Made by a program: the position numbers and the translations under genes | Assembly (NCBI GenBank): GCA_021405325.1 | Contig: QWII01000001.1 | Span: 1 to 64,000 of the forward strand | Direction: 5' to 3' | Length of the DNA: 64,000 nucleotides | Origin: Caldilinea sp. CFX5 | GTDB lineage: Bacteria > Chloroflexota > Anaerolineae > Caldilineales > Caldilineaceae | Shown here: piece after piece, positions 1 through 8,869 of the stretch | Position numbering within the stretch: the first letter of the stretch is position 1 | Layout of the letters: the number at the start of each line of letters is the position of its first letter | Notes under the pieces: model-generated | Database searches by the model: none | What the model was told of the DNA's origin: nothing | Seen by the model: the letters and a program-made list of their open reading frames with translations, nothing else

Positions 1-78
1 TCCCTACCCCTCCCCTGCTAAGGGAGGGAACCGTGGTGCGCTCGACCGTTCCCTCCCTTAGCAGGGGAGGGGTAGGGA
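1..78. repeat. Perfect 31-bp inverted repeat
   Basis: Positions 1-31 are the exact reverse complement of 48-78, separated by a 16-base loop. The arms are purine/pyrimidine biased (CCCTCCCC type). It lies upstream of the S41 peptidase gene and has the form of a palindromic MITE-like intergenic repeat; a long transcript hairpin is the other possible role. No second copy was seen in this window. Confidence 0.8.
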
Positions 79-135
79 GGGGTGGCTTGGTAGTTACCAA
101 TTTTTTAGCAATTGCACCAAAAGTATGGGGGGCGT

Positions 136-1287
136 ATGACCAAGGCGAAGTGGCAACAACTACTGACCATGCTCTTTTTGAGCGCCGTTTGGTTTGGGAT
201 TGGCTGGCAAGCGCACGCAAACGTGACGCCCGCCGCGCTGCCGCCGGAAGTCGCGCGCATTGCCAAAGCGGGGCAACTGATTTTGACCCGCGCCTACCCC
301 AGCCCCGCTTTTCAGGCCGATGAACTGGCCGATGCGGCGATTCGCGGCATGTTGCGCTTTACCGAAGATCGTTATGCCGCCCTCTATACCGGCCCGGCGC
401 AGGAGCGCTATGCGGTGGACTTTGCCGGCGAAACCGGCGCCCCCGGTCTTTGGTACAATTATCAAGATGGCGATTTTGTGATCAGTGCGTTGCGCCCCCG
501 TGGGCCGGCGGAAACGGCCGGCGTACAGATCGGCGACATCATTCGCACTGTTGATGGGCTGACGGTCAATGAGTTGACCAGCGGCCATGAAATCGCCATG
601 ATGCTGCGCGGCCCGATTGGAACGGCGGTTCCGCTCACAGTGCAACGGGGTGACGCAACGCTGACCCTGTCTGTGCCGCGTGAAGAACGGGAGCAACTGC
701 GTAGCCGTCTGTTCGCGAACGGCGTCGGCTATGTCCGTCTGCCCAGTTTTCCCACCGGCGTGGCGCAGCCGTTGAAGAGCGAACTGACGGCGCTGCAAGC
801 CCAAGGCATGACGGCGCTGCTTCTTGATATGCGCAATAACGCCGGCGGTTCAACGCTGGACGCTGCTGCTATTCTCAATTTCTTTATCCGGTCGGGCGAT
901 CTTTATACCGCTGAATTGAAAGGTGGGCAACGCCGCACCACCCGCGCCGACGGCACTGCGTTTCTGGCCGATCTGCCCCTCACCGTCCTCGTCGATGGCG
1001 GCAGCTTTTCCTCTACCGAACTGTTCGTCGCCGCCCTGCAGGATCACCACCGCGCCACCATCATCGGCGCCACCACGGGCGGCAAAGGCACCATCCAGGA
1101 TACCATTGCGCTGGATGACCACGCCCTTCTCCACCTCACCATTGCCAAATGGCTCTCCCCTGCGGGTCATTGGCTTTATCACAAGGGTGTTCAACCGGAT
1201 GTGACCATCGTGGATGACCCAACTACGCCCAATGATGAAGTGTTAGACCTGGCGCTGGAACAGGTGCAAGGTGACAGTGGGCATTGA
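136..1287 (+). CDS. S41 family (C-terminal processing-like) peptidase
   Basis: A 383-residue protein with an N-terminal hydrophobic segment (about residues 7-27) that suggests export or membrane anchoring. A PDZ-like segment follows (about 105-180, with VQIGDIIRTVDG), then the S41 catalytic core. The serine lies in GGSFSSTELF (about S292) and the general-base lysine in TTGGKGTIQ (about K317). Their 25-residue spacing matches the Ser-Lys dyad of Tsp/CtpA peptidases. These enzymes cleave proteins near exposed C termini in the envelope; the substrate here is unknown. An in-frame TTG lies 24 bases upstream, but ATG at 136 is preceded by a G-rich ribosome-binding stretch and directly precedes the signal segment, so I prefer it. 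Confidence 0.85.
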   Translation: MTKAKWQQLLTMLFLSAVWFGIGWQAHANVTPAALPPEVARIAKAGQLILTRAYPSPAFQADELADAAIRGMLRFTEDRYAALYTGPAQERYAVDFAGETGAPGLWYNYQDGDFVISALRPRGPAETAGVQIGDIIRTVDGLTVNELTSGHEIAMMLRGPIGTAVPLTVQRGDATLTLSVPREEREQLRSRLFANGVGYVRLPSFPTGVAQPLKSELTALQAQGMTALLLDMRNNAGGSTLDAAAILNFFIRSGDLYTAELKGGQRRTTRADGTAFLADLPLTVLVDGGSFSSTELFVAALQDHHRATIIGATTGGKGTIQDTIALDDHALLHLTIAKWLSPAGHWLYHKGVQPDVTIVDDPTTPNDEVLDLALEQVQGDSGH

Positions 1288-1396
1288 TCAACGACGCGAT
1301 GGCAAGTAGTTCCGTTACGCAGTAGGCTTTCAACTCATCATTCCCTCCCCAAGTTGATACTAATGATCAGCAAGATCGCCAATAACAATGATGTAA

Positions 1397-1579
1397 AGAT
1401 GCTTCTATAATAGGGTACGCGTCATCGCTGCTTTTGCACTTGGCAAAATTCAGGATGAGCGTGCTTTACCGGCTTTACTGCTCGCACAAGCGCAAGATTT
1501 CGAGACTGACTTCGAAGGAACGAGTGTGAGTAAAGAAGCAGCAGATGCAATCTTGGCGATTCAAAGGAAACAGAAATAA
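1397..1579 (+). pseudogene. HEAT-repeat protein C-terminal remnant
   Basis: The 470-base gap after the peptidase gene holds an open frame without a start codon. It encodes a HEAT-like helix pair (AAFALGKIQDERALPALL) and a second helix, and ends at TAA 1577-1579. PBS-lyase/HEAT repeat proteins have this pattern. With only about 60 codons and an upstream in-frame stop at 1394, it reads as the 3' stump of a deleted gene. The rest of the gap (1580-1756) holds only the promoter-like signals of the next gene. Confidence 0.55.
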
Positions 1580-1641
1580 ATTAGTGCCACAATGCACTTG
1601 CGATCATACCCCTGTAACACCCAATGTACCACTTTTGGCCC

Positions 1642-1671
1642 TTGCCCTGGGACACCCTGCCTAGCTATAGT
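1642..1671 (+). promoter_or_regulatory. Possible sigma70 promoter for the lipoprotein at 1757
   Basis: TTGCCC (1642-1647) and TATAGT (1666-1671) are 18 bases apart. The leader between it and the gene contains a GC-rich region of dyad symmetry around 1675-1737. Moderate match only. Confidence 0.4.
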
Positions 1672-1756
1672 GGAGCCAGGACAAAGCGCTTGTCAACGTC
1701 GGTACAGGGAGTCTGTCCCTGGCCTGGCGCTTTGGCAGTGACCAGAAAGGTGGTAG

Positions 1757-3052
1757 ATGGGTATGCCGCTTTCCCCACAAAGTAGGCGCAGTTTCTTGCT
1801 TACCGTGGTTCTCCTGCTCCTCACGGGTTGCATCGACCCTTGTGTCATCAAGGGCGCCGCTTGTGCGCCAACAACCGGCGATCAGAGTTCCATCAACCTG
1901 CTTACCAAGCCGACGGCAACATCTGCGCCGATGGTAACACCGGCGCCTCCCGTCATGACAGAGCCGTCACACGCTACGCTCACGGAACCAATGCCCTGGA
2001 TCGATCCTTCCTTCGACCCCACAGTTGTCGAAGAGTCGCTCACCTTAAGCGCCGGGGAAGAACGAACGATCCCGGTCATGGTCAACGGTTCGTTTCTCTT
2101 TTTGCTATTGTATGGCGCCATGCCGTTGACTATCACCCTGGTCGATCCCACAGGCTGGGTGATCACGCCAGAGCGCGCGCTGATTGAGCCATCTGTTCGC
2201 TATAGAAGCCAGCAGGGCTACCTCATGGCCACCGAGGGGTGGTCATACCTCTACCAGATCGCCAATCCTGTGGCCGGCGAGTGGCAGATCGTCCTCACAA
2301 CCGAAGCAGCAAACAAAGTAAGTCTCTATGGCACTGTCAAATCTGCGTGGCAAGTGCAAATCGAGGTTGACCAAGCCGCCTACCGTCCCGGTGACCTGGT
2401 TACGGTTCAAGCCAGGTTGACAGACGGTGATCGACTCCAGATCGGCGCTACCATCACCGGGACGGTGATCCTGCCTGATGGCGCGCACTTTCCCTTGACC
2501 TTTACCGATGATGGCACACAAGGCGATGCCACCGCTCAGGATGGCCGCTACACCGCCCAGTTCACGGCGCCGGGTTATAACAGCCATCTGCAAATCGACC
2601 TGCGCGCCCGCTACGATGGCGTCGTACGGCAAGAAAGTACCAGCATTGAAGTTGTCGGCCCAACCGCCACGCTGCAACAGATTAGCGGGGAACGGGCCGT
2701 CGATGCCAACGGCAATGGGTTGTATGAGCGGCTGGAACTTGATCTCTTGCTGGCGGTACAGAGCGCCGGCGCGTATGAGTTCCAGGGAACGCTGGTTGAC
2801 AGCAGCGGGAAACCACTGGCTTTTGCCTTGCGCGCGATCGTCTTCAATGCACTGCCAACCGGCTTGCAGACCATTACATTGACATTCGACGGGGCAATGT
2901 TACACGGCGCCGGCAGTGATGGTCCTTATACCCTAACCGACCTCGTTATCAAATACAGTGACCAAACCGTCTACGCGCCCTTTACGGTCGGGGTCCACCA
3001 AAACGTCTATACAACCGCGACTTACAACCGTCACCAGTTTGAAGATCAGTAA
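1757..3052 (+). CDS. Lipoprotein with repeated beta-type extracellular domains
   Basis: A 431-residue protein with a type II signal peptide; the lipobox LLTGC puts the lipidated cysteine at residue 25. After a Thr/Pro-rich linker come beta-rich segments typical of surface proteins. One contains DGTQGDATAQDGRYTA, resembling invasin/cadherin-like modules, and another contains DANGNGLYERLEL, an Asp/Asn-rich loop like calcium-binding repeats. I do not recognise a named family. The next gene is a paralog with the same CIDPC after the lipobox and the same GTGACCAGAAAGG leader, so this is a tandem duplication. The ribosome-binding site AGAAAGG lies just upstream of ATG 1757. Confidence 0.75.
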   Translation: MGMPLSPQSRRSFLLTVVLLLLTGCIDPCVIKGAACAPTTGDQSSINLLTKPTATSAPMVTPAPPVMTEPSHATLTEPMPWIDPSFDPTVVEESLTLSAGEERTIPVMVNGSFLFLLLYGAMPLTITLVDPTGWVITPERALIEPSVRYRSQQGYLMATEGWSYLYQIANPVAGEWQIVLTTEAANKVSLYGTVKSAWQVQIEVDQAAYRPGDLVTVQARLTDGDRLQIGATITGTVILPDGAHFPLTFTDDGTQGDATAQDGRYTAQFTAPGYNSHLQIDLRARYDGVVRQESTSIEVVGPTATLQQISGERAVDANGNGLYERLELDLLLAVQSAGAYEFQGTLVDSSGKPLAFALRAIVFNALPTGLQTITLTFDGAMLHGAGSDGPYTLTDLVIKYSDQTVYAPFTVGVHQNVYTTATYNRHQFEDQ

Positions 3053-3146
3053 CTCGCCTTTGGCGTCACCCATCGGCGCCTTGCGGTCTACCGCTGTAAA
3101 CGCTTGGCTATTATCGTGGTCAAACCGTGACCAGAAAGGATACGGT

Positions 3147-4277
3147 ATGCATACTCAATTTTCTGCAAAGTGGATACTCGCTATCCTCCTGGGCGTAGTT
3201 TTCCTCCTTGTCACCAGTTGTATCGACCCTTGCGCTATCAACGATGTCGCGTGCATCCCAGCGACCGGCGCGCAAGGGTCCATCCATCGACTCGCCGCCC
3301 CGACAGCAGTGCCGGCGCCAACCACACTGCCCGACACCCAAACCAACGCGGCGCAGGTGAACGCTGAACTGACCGAAGCGTCACCCTGGATTGCACCATC
3401 CCCCTTACACCCGACCATTGCGGAAGAGATACTTACCGTAGCCGCCGGAGAACAACGCAACATCACCGTGACAGTTGCGGGCAGCGTTGTCCTCTTTTAT
3501 CTCTTCAGCGATACACCCATCATCGTCACCCTGGTCGATCCGGAAGGGTGGGTCATCGATCCGGCCATTGCAGATGCGGAACCGGCGGTCATCTATGGCA
3601 TGAGCGAGGGCAACCCCCTCACCAAGCACGGTTGGTCCACCCTATATCAAGTCCTCAACCCCGTTGCCGGCGATTGGCAGGTGCGCATCGCCGCCGACGC
3701 GCCGAATAGCGTGTTACTCTACGGCGCCGTCAAAAGCTCCCGCCAGTTACAAATCAGGCCGGACAAAGTCGCCTATGGCTATGACGAACGGGTCACGGTA
3801 CGCGCCAGTCTGGAGGAGAACGAGCAACCGCTGGTCGGCGCCACCATCTCAGGCACGGTGGTCTGGAACGACGGGACAATCCTCCCGCTATCCTTTCGCG
3901 ATGATGGTCAGCAGGGTGACACGGCTGTCCATGATGGGATTTACACCGCCCATTTCCAGACGCCAACGACCAATAGCCGGCCCGCGCTCCATGTCCACGC
4001 CAGCTATGAACAGAGCGTCCAGTTGGATCAAACGACAATTGAGGTCATCGGACCCACCGCCACGCTGCTCCGCGTCAGTGAGGAACGGGCGATCGATGCC
4101 AACAACAACGGGTTGTTCGACCGATTGGAGTTGGATCTGCTGGTAGATGTACAGACCGCCGGCTCCTATGGCATGCAAGGCGTGCTGTACGATAGCAGTG
4201 GTCAGGATCTTGACTGGGGCGTTATGACACGCCATCGGGCAGCGTGTTGCCCACCGGCATCCAGACCATCACGCTGA
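3147..4277 (+). pseudogene. Paralogous lipoprotein, 5' part before a frameshift
   Basis: It starts at ATG 3147 after the same AGAAAGG leader as its upstream paralog and has lipobox LVTSC with cysteine at residue 25. The protein aligns with the 1757 gene along its length until about 4215. From there the reading frame continues as unrelated residues to a stop at 4277, while the homologous sequence (VLPTGIQTITLTFDG) continues in another frame. A single-base indel between about 4213 and 4240 explains this. It is either a real mutation or a sequencing/assembly error. Longer open frames reaching back to 2958 overlap the upstream gene and are not credible starts. Confidence 0.7.
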
Positions 4278-4813
4278 CATTTGATGGTAAAACCTTACGC
4301 GATCTGGGTCGCGATGGCCCGTATACGCTGAGCAATTTCTTTATTCTCTACAATGATACCAACTTCTACTCAGCCTTTACAGTTGATATGCGGCAGAATC
4401 TCTATACAACCACTGCCTATAGCCATCGCCAGGTTGAAGGTTATTTGCTCAAATTATTGCACAGCAGCGAAGAGGTGACCGACCCTGACGGTGACGGGCT
4501 GTACAACCGACTGATTGTCAAGGTACAGTTGGATGTCTTGGCGCCCGGCCCCTATGCTTGGACGGGTCAATTGGTGGATCAGTTTAACATGAACATTGGC
4601 TGGGTGGAAGGTGCCGGCTATCTCGACAGCCAGACGCCCATGACCTTCGTCTATGATGGCGCCGTTATTCACCGGAAGGGCTTGACCGGCCCCTACAGAT
4701 TGCGCAACGTTGCTGTCCACCGCACTGATGGCAACCCGCTCAATATGCACTGGGATGACGTCTATACCACCGCCGCCTATTCAGCCAACCAGTTTGCAAG
4801 GGAGACCAAATGA
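4244..4813 (+). pseudogene. Paralogous lipoprotein, 3' part after the frameshift
   Basis: This frame continues the homology of the 3147 gene: a strand-rich segment ending VYTTTAYSHRQVEG-like, then an extra domain copy with DPDGDGLYNRL and a second VYTTAAYSANQF ending. The upstream paralog has only one such ending, so the intact protein would be about one domain longer. The GTG at 4244 is not a convincing start, because the similarity to the paralog begins before it. Its stop overlaps the next start codon (ATGA at 4810), so the two were translationally coupled. Confidence 0.65.
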
Positions 4814-5553
4814 GTTTAAGAAATAACATGAGTGCCAGGAAAGGCTGTCTGGTTCTCAGCACCTTTGCGTTTCTGTTCTTCTGTGCGCTCCCCCCGCTGC
4901 TCAACGCCTTGATCGCCAGCCCCTGGCGTGTGGTGAAAGGCGCCGAGCATCTCTTTGTGGTGGCGATTGATCAACAGCGGCTGGGCGAATACGGCGCCAT
5001 TGTCTACTGGCAACCGGCCCACCAACGGCTGATTGTCCACAATGGTTCGGCGGGATACAATCCGGCGCGCAACAAAGAGGTCTTAGTGATCAATGTCCCG
5101 GCGCGGCAGGTGCAATGGCTACCGGTTCTTGACGTGAATCCACGCCCTGAAGAGCGGGTCTACACCATCCACACCGAAAGCAACGCCGTGGACGCCGACG
5201 CGCCTGGCGCCCGCCTCTATCCTGCGGCCAACAACCGCCAACGCTACGTCGCCAATGACTACTACGGTCTACTCTGGCCCAAGGTACAAATCACAGGCTT
5301 CATGGTTCCCTCGCGTATCGACTGGAATTTTGTCTTTCACGGCAGCCGTCGCCTACAGATCTATCCCGCCGCCGACGCTGCGCCCCTGGTCGAACTGCGC
5401 CAGGGCATCTTCGACGGTTCACCAAGTGCGTTCACCGCTGACAGTGACATGACCTGGCTCGCCGACGGCCGCTACCTGCTCCTGGAAGCCTACACCGCCG
5501 AAGAAAATCGCCTGCTCATCGTCGATGCCGGCCCACCCTCGCCCAAAGAGTGA
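4810..5553 (+). CDS. Membrane-anchored hypothetical protein
   Basis: A 247-residue protein with one hydrophobic segment (about residues 14-36), probably a signal anchor, followed by a soluble, probably beta-rich domain. The start overlaps the stop of the preceding lipoprotein gene by the ATGA arrangement, so the three genes from 1757 form one transcription unit. I do not recognise the family. Context suggests an envelope protein working with the two lipoproteins. A repeat-family-A hairpin begins 13 bases after the stop codon. Confidence 0.7.
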   Translation: MSLRNNMSARKGCLVLSTFAFLFFCALPPLLNALIASPWRVVKGAEHLFVVAIDQQRLGEYGAIVYWQPAHQRLIVHNGSAGYNPARNKEVLVINVPARQVQWLPVLDVNPRPEERVYTIHTESNAVDADAPGARLYPAANNRQRYVANDYYGLLWPKVQITGFMVPSRIDWNFVFHGSRRLQIYPAADAAPLVELRQGIFDGSPSAFTADSDMTWLADGRYLLLEAYTAEENRLLIVDAGPPSPKE

Positions 5554-5565
5554 AGGCGCACAAGA

Positions 5566-5729
5566 ACACAACAACGGATTCAGGAAGCAACGGATTTGTT
5601 CGTATCAATTGCAAGACTACCGTGATCCGATTGTCTGCAAAATCATGATTACGGAACCAAGCGACACCCTGAAAAGAATCGCGCCATCACAGACGGGAAA
5701 TCCGTTGCTTCCTGAATCCGTTGTTGTGT
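5566..5729. repeat. Dispersed inverted repeat, family A copy 1
   Basis: The arm 5566-5597 is the exact reverse complement of 5698-5729 (32 bases), with a 100-base loop. The core ACAACAACGGATT recurs in copies at 34773-34876 and 49035-49138. It sits between the convergent ends of the 4810 gene and the antiporter remnant and may terminate both. Confidence 0.8.
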
Positions 5730-5733
5730 CCTG

Positions 5734-6206
5734 CTACTTGCCAAATTCCGGGGTGATCCAGCACAACAGCGACGCGGTCATCATCGTTGTCACCAGCGCC
5801 ATCAGCACCATAGATAGGGCGCCGCCGCCGACGGCAGTAGATAGGCCGACAGTTCCGGTCCCAGCAGCGAAGGTCCCAGCACAATGCCGGCCACCACTTC
5901 GCCAATCACCGGCGGCTGGCCCAGATAGGCAAAGAGCTTGCCCAACGCCAGCCCGGTGAGAATGACGGCAATGAGGGCGATCAATAGCGCAATCAACGGT
6001 TCACTCTTGGCCGCCGTCGCTGTAATGACGTTGGCCGTCACCGCAACAGGGGCCACCAACGTTACCCCATAGCGCAGAATGAGCAACATAGCGCCGATGA
6101 CAACCATCAGGACAACGAAGTAGCCAGTGGTGAGCAGCAGGAGCGATTGCTGGGAAGGGGCGTCAGGTGGAAGATTGTTTGTCGTTGAATCAGAGTCTGC
6201 TTGCAT
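5734..6206 (-). pseudogene. Cation/proton antiporter (CPA2, Kef-like), internally deleted
   Basis: From ATG at 6206 the protein has two hydrophobic segments and the CPA2 antiporter hallmark LGQPPVIGEVVAGIVLGPSLLG. It then stops early, after only 134 residues. A second reading frame just downstream encodes LMALVTTMMTASLLCWI and stops at 5734; this resembles the last transmembrane helix of the same antiporter family. Intact members have about 12 transmembrane helices and 380 or more residues. The gene has therefore lost its middle, leaving about 130 N-terminal and 25 C-terminal residues out of frame. It ends next to a family A repeat arm. Confidence 0.7.
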
Positions 6207-6255
6207 ACGGTGCCATAACTAGCGCAAGTTTTTGCGTCATCGGGGTTGATTCCTT

Positions 6256-6317
6256 AGGACTTACGCAAGACGCCGGGAACCCACTGGGTGCCCAGATTCC
6301 CGTCTTGCGTAAGTCCT
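6256..6317. repeat. Dispersed inverted repeat, family B copy 1
   Basis: The end sequence AGGACTTACGCAAGACG (6256-6272) is repeated inverted at 6301-6317, with further imperfect pairing inside. The AGGACTTACGCA ends recur at 55300-55411, so this is a small palindromic element family. The rest of the gap 6207-6471 shows nothing else that I can support. Confidence 0.7.
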
Positions 6318-6471
6318 GTCCTTCTAGAAGTAGGTGGGTGGATATTTTACTTTTTGAAAACGCCTTACTGGTGGGTAGGATATAACAAAGGGGGCGAGAA
6401 ATGCCAACTGCTGGCGGAGTAGCGGTTGGGGCGGCGCGATTGCTACGCGTTGCATTGTGTTGGCGATGGGT

Positions 6472-6500
6472 TTGACAGAATCAACAAAGCGCATTACACT
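6472..6500 (+). promoter_or_regulatory. Sigma70-type promoter of the Crp/Fnr-like gene
   Basis: A perfect TTGACA -35 (6472-6477) is followed after 17 bases by TACACT (6495-6500). The next gene starts 74 bases downstream of the -10. Confidence 0.6.
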
Positions 6501-6507
6501 GCCTCAT

Positions 6508-6530
6508 CAATTGAGAATAAATCTCAATTG
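6508..6530. promoter_or_regulatory. Dyad operator-like site
   Basis: CAATTGAGA, a 5-base spacer, then TCTCAATTG: a perfect 9-base dyad placed over the expected transcription start. Its TTGAG/CTCAA half sites resemble Crp/Fnr-family operators, so autoregulation by the adjacent regulator is likely (inference). Confidence 0.55.
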
Positions 6531-6574
6531 CAGCCAATGAATAGATATATGCAATACAGAGTAGATTGAACGAC

Positions 6575-7201
6575 ATGACACGTTCCTTGCCCTTGACCGC
6601 CACAGCGCCGACCTCGCCGTCCAACGGAATGGTCGTGACGCGCCGCACCTTTGGGCGCGGCGCTTTGATCCCGACCACGGCGGATCTCTTGTTGCAAGTC
6701 GAAGAAGGGGTCGTTGCTCAGGTGGTCATCCACAGCGATGGCGCCGAAGTGCTGCTGGGGTTGCATGGCCCTGGCCAACTCTTGACACCCCATCCGGCGG
6801 ATCGCTGTTTTCTCAACTTGCAGGCGCATACCGATGTACGGCTGGCGATCTTCTCCTGGCAACAGGCGTTGCAACTGCCCGATCTGCCGGCCCGCTTGCG
6901 CGCCCGTCTCTGGCAACAGGAAGCGTGGGCGGCCATGCAAGCGCGCCCCTATCTCGACGAACGGCTGCTGGGCGTACTCACCCTGCTGGCCGAACAATTT
7001 GGCCGGCCCGTCCCGCACGGGCTGCTCATCGACGTGCGTTTGACCCATGCCCAACTGGCGACGGCGATTGGCGCCACACGAACTACGGTGACCCGCCTCT
7101 TGGGAACCCTACGTCAACGGGGCCTTCTCACCACCGTCGGCGAGGGGCAGGAAGAGCGCTTTTGTCTCCAACAGGCAACTCTCGCTCATCACCACCCATA
7201 A
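6575..7201 (+). CDS. Crp/Fnr family transcriptional regulator
   Basis: A 208-residue protein with a short cyclic-nucleotide-binding-like beta barrel (VEEGVVAQVVIHSDGAEVLLGLHGPGQ) and a C-terminal helix-turn-helix of the Crp family (about residues 157-186, LTHAQLATAIGATRTTVTRLL). The recognition helix T-R-T-T-V-T-R-L is typical. The effector domain is shorter than in Crp, so the ligand cannot be guessed. A TTG lies three codons upstream; I take the ATG at 6575. A consensus-like promoter and a dyad lie directly upstream. The next gene is in the same direction but 290 bases away. Confidence 0.8.
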   Translation: MTRSLPLTATAPTSPSNGMVVTRRTFGRGALIPTTADLLLQVEEGVVAQVVIHSDGAEVLLGLHGPGQLLTPHPADRCFLNLQAHTDVRLAIFSWQQALQLPDLPARLRARLWQQEAWAAMQARPYLDERLLGVLTLLAEQFGRPVPHGLLIDVRLTHAQLATAIGATRTTVTRLLGTLRQRGLLTTVGEGQEERFCLQQATLAHHHP

Positions 7202-7488
7202 GCGTACAGTTCGCTGCCATCCGCGCCTACGATGCTGTGCGATTTGCGACACCTTTCCGGTTCCATTCCACACCACCGTTTTGCGCCACTTTCGCTACAA
7301 TCACACCTGCTGTGAACACACGGCATCCTGATGATGGCTGCGCCCCACTCCGGCAAGAGGGGGCGCAGCAACTTTTCTGGCGAGAGGAAACGCAAGTGAC
7401 GACCATTGATTGGGCCAACCGCTGGTTGGGCGGTTTCTGAAACCTGGGCATCTATGGCGCTCCCGTGCGGGGTGCAGATGAGCGAATC

Positions 7489-8613
7489 ATGATTGATCTG
7501 GCGCACGACCTCGTCTTCTGTGGCGATGTGGTTTTGCGGCAAAATGGGTCGGCCACACCGGTGCATGTGACGGACGCCTGGCGCAATTTTGTCTTGGGCC
7601 AGGCACAGGCCGGCGCAGTTTTGGTAGTGCGCAGTGTTGCCCGCGCCCGGCGCGCTTTGTTGCAAACGCTATGCGCCCCTGGCACAACGGTGCTTCTACC
7701 CGCCAACGCCACCTATGATCTAGTGGAAACGGTCAAGCGTGCTAGGGTCAAACCAGGCTTCGCGGCCTTGGATGCCCACTTGAATTTGACGCTACCGTCG
7801 CCGACGCCAGTGGCCTGGGCCGAACCGGTGGCCGGGCTACCGACTGGTTGTACCGGTCGCGCCGATGTGCTGGTCATCGATTACGCCGATAGCGCGCCGG
7901 TGGGGCGCATTACCGAAATGACCGGCGATGTGTTGCTCTTTGGCTTGCATCTTTCGGCACAAGCGGAGGAAGCCGGCGCGTTGTTACTCTTCCGCGATAC
8001 CAGGTTGGCGCAAGCGGTCAGCGCCCGTCTTCGCGCCGCCGACGAACCGGATTGGGCGCGGGCCGCCTGGCAGTTGCAACGGTTGGTCTATCACGCCCCG
8101 CGCCATCAACAAGCGCTGACCGCCATGCACCAAGCGCTACAGAGCGCCGCCGGTTTGCCCCTGCTGCCGGTGCATGACACCCCCGCCTTTGCACATGGCG
8201 TCGCCGTACAGATTCCCGCCGAATGCGCCACCACCACCTTTTATCACTATGCGCTGGGCGAAAATACGCCGGTTGCCTGGTTGCCGCTCCGCCGTCCATT
8301 GCACCCGGCGGCGGCGGCGCAAGGGCTGACCACGGCGGCAAAGCTGGAACGCTGGGTGCTGGCGCCGCTCGGCTTGCGCACGACGGCGGAGGAGATGAAC
8401 CAAATTGTGTTGGGCCTTGTCAAAGCCGCCGAATATTTGGGCGTGCGTTGGCGCACCAATCCCCAACGCGCCGCCACCTATGCCGCCCTGCTGACTGAAC
8501 GCTACGGGCCGGATCACGACGCCTATCGACCGGCCTTTGCCATCGCGCCGGCTGGTGGACTTGAACAACCGGAAACCTTTGACGACTTTGCGCCGCTCGC
8601 CTGTCGTGTTTGA
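7489..8613 (+). CDS. Degenerate PLP aminotransferase-like (DegT fold) protein
   Basis: A 374-residue protein that follows the DegT/DnrJ/EryC1 layout: a cofactor-domain segment (APGTTVLLPANATYDLVETVKRA), the Asp-containing strand VLVIDYADSAPVG, and the strand before the catalytic lysine (DVLLFGLHLSAQAEEAGALLLF). In sugar aminotransferases that last segment carries the PLP-binding lysine after SFHPxK; here it reads GLHLSAQ and no lysine is present. I therefore infer a non-catalytic or altered family member, and the assignment rests on fold-like patterns only. The same frame is open further upstream and may originally have begun at GTG 7396, interrupted by TGA at 7438-7440. Confidence 0.5.
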   Translation: MIDLAHDLVFCGDVVLRQNGSATPVHVTDAWRNFVLGQAQAGAVLVVRSVARARRALLQTLCAPGTTVLLPANATYDLVETVKRARVKPGFAALDAHLNLTLPSPTPVAWAEPVAGLPTGCTGRADVLVIDYADSAPVGRITEMTGDVLLFGLHLSAQAEEAGALLLFRDTRLAQAVSARLRAADEPDWARAAWQLQRLVYHAPRHQQALTAMHQALQSAAGLPLLPVHDTPAFAHGVAVQIPAECATTTFYHYALGENTPVAWLPLRRPLHPAAAAQGLTTAAKLERWVLAPLGLRTTAEEMNQIVLGLVKAAEYLGVRWRTNPQRAATYAALLTERYGPDHDAYRPAFAIAPAGGLEQPETFDDFAPLACRV

Positions 8614-8665
8614 CAAGGTTACTGAATCATTGGATAACCAAAAATTTGCTCTGTTTATAAAAATT

Positions 8666-8754
8666 CCAATGCTTCTGTGTTCCTTCTATCCGTGTTTAGT
8701 CATTGGGTGATCTGAAAAGACTAAACACGGATAGAAGGAACACAGAAGCATTGG
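8666..8754. repeat. Perfect 36-bp inverted repeat
   Basis: Positions 8666-8701 pair perfectly with 8719-8754 around a 17-base loop. It lies 50 bases after the preceding gene and could act as a terminator, but its length suggests a MITE-like palindrome. The arms share the AACAC..AGAA flavour of other hairpins in the window. Confidence 0.75.
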
Positions 8755-8869
8755 TTTGAAGCGGTGCTTTATTGGACATTTACCAAGAAGGCGCGAAAAA
8801 AATCTTGCAAGTCCAGCATGTTCTTCGTGCCTTCGTGATGACTGAAGTTATGTAGAAAGCGAGAGACCC

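Noticed and set aside
2958..3146. Upstream extension of the second lipoprotein
   Set aside because: It overlaps the previous gene and would bury the signal peptide; ATG 3147 has a ribosome-binding site and a lipobox at residue 25.
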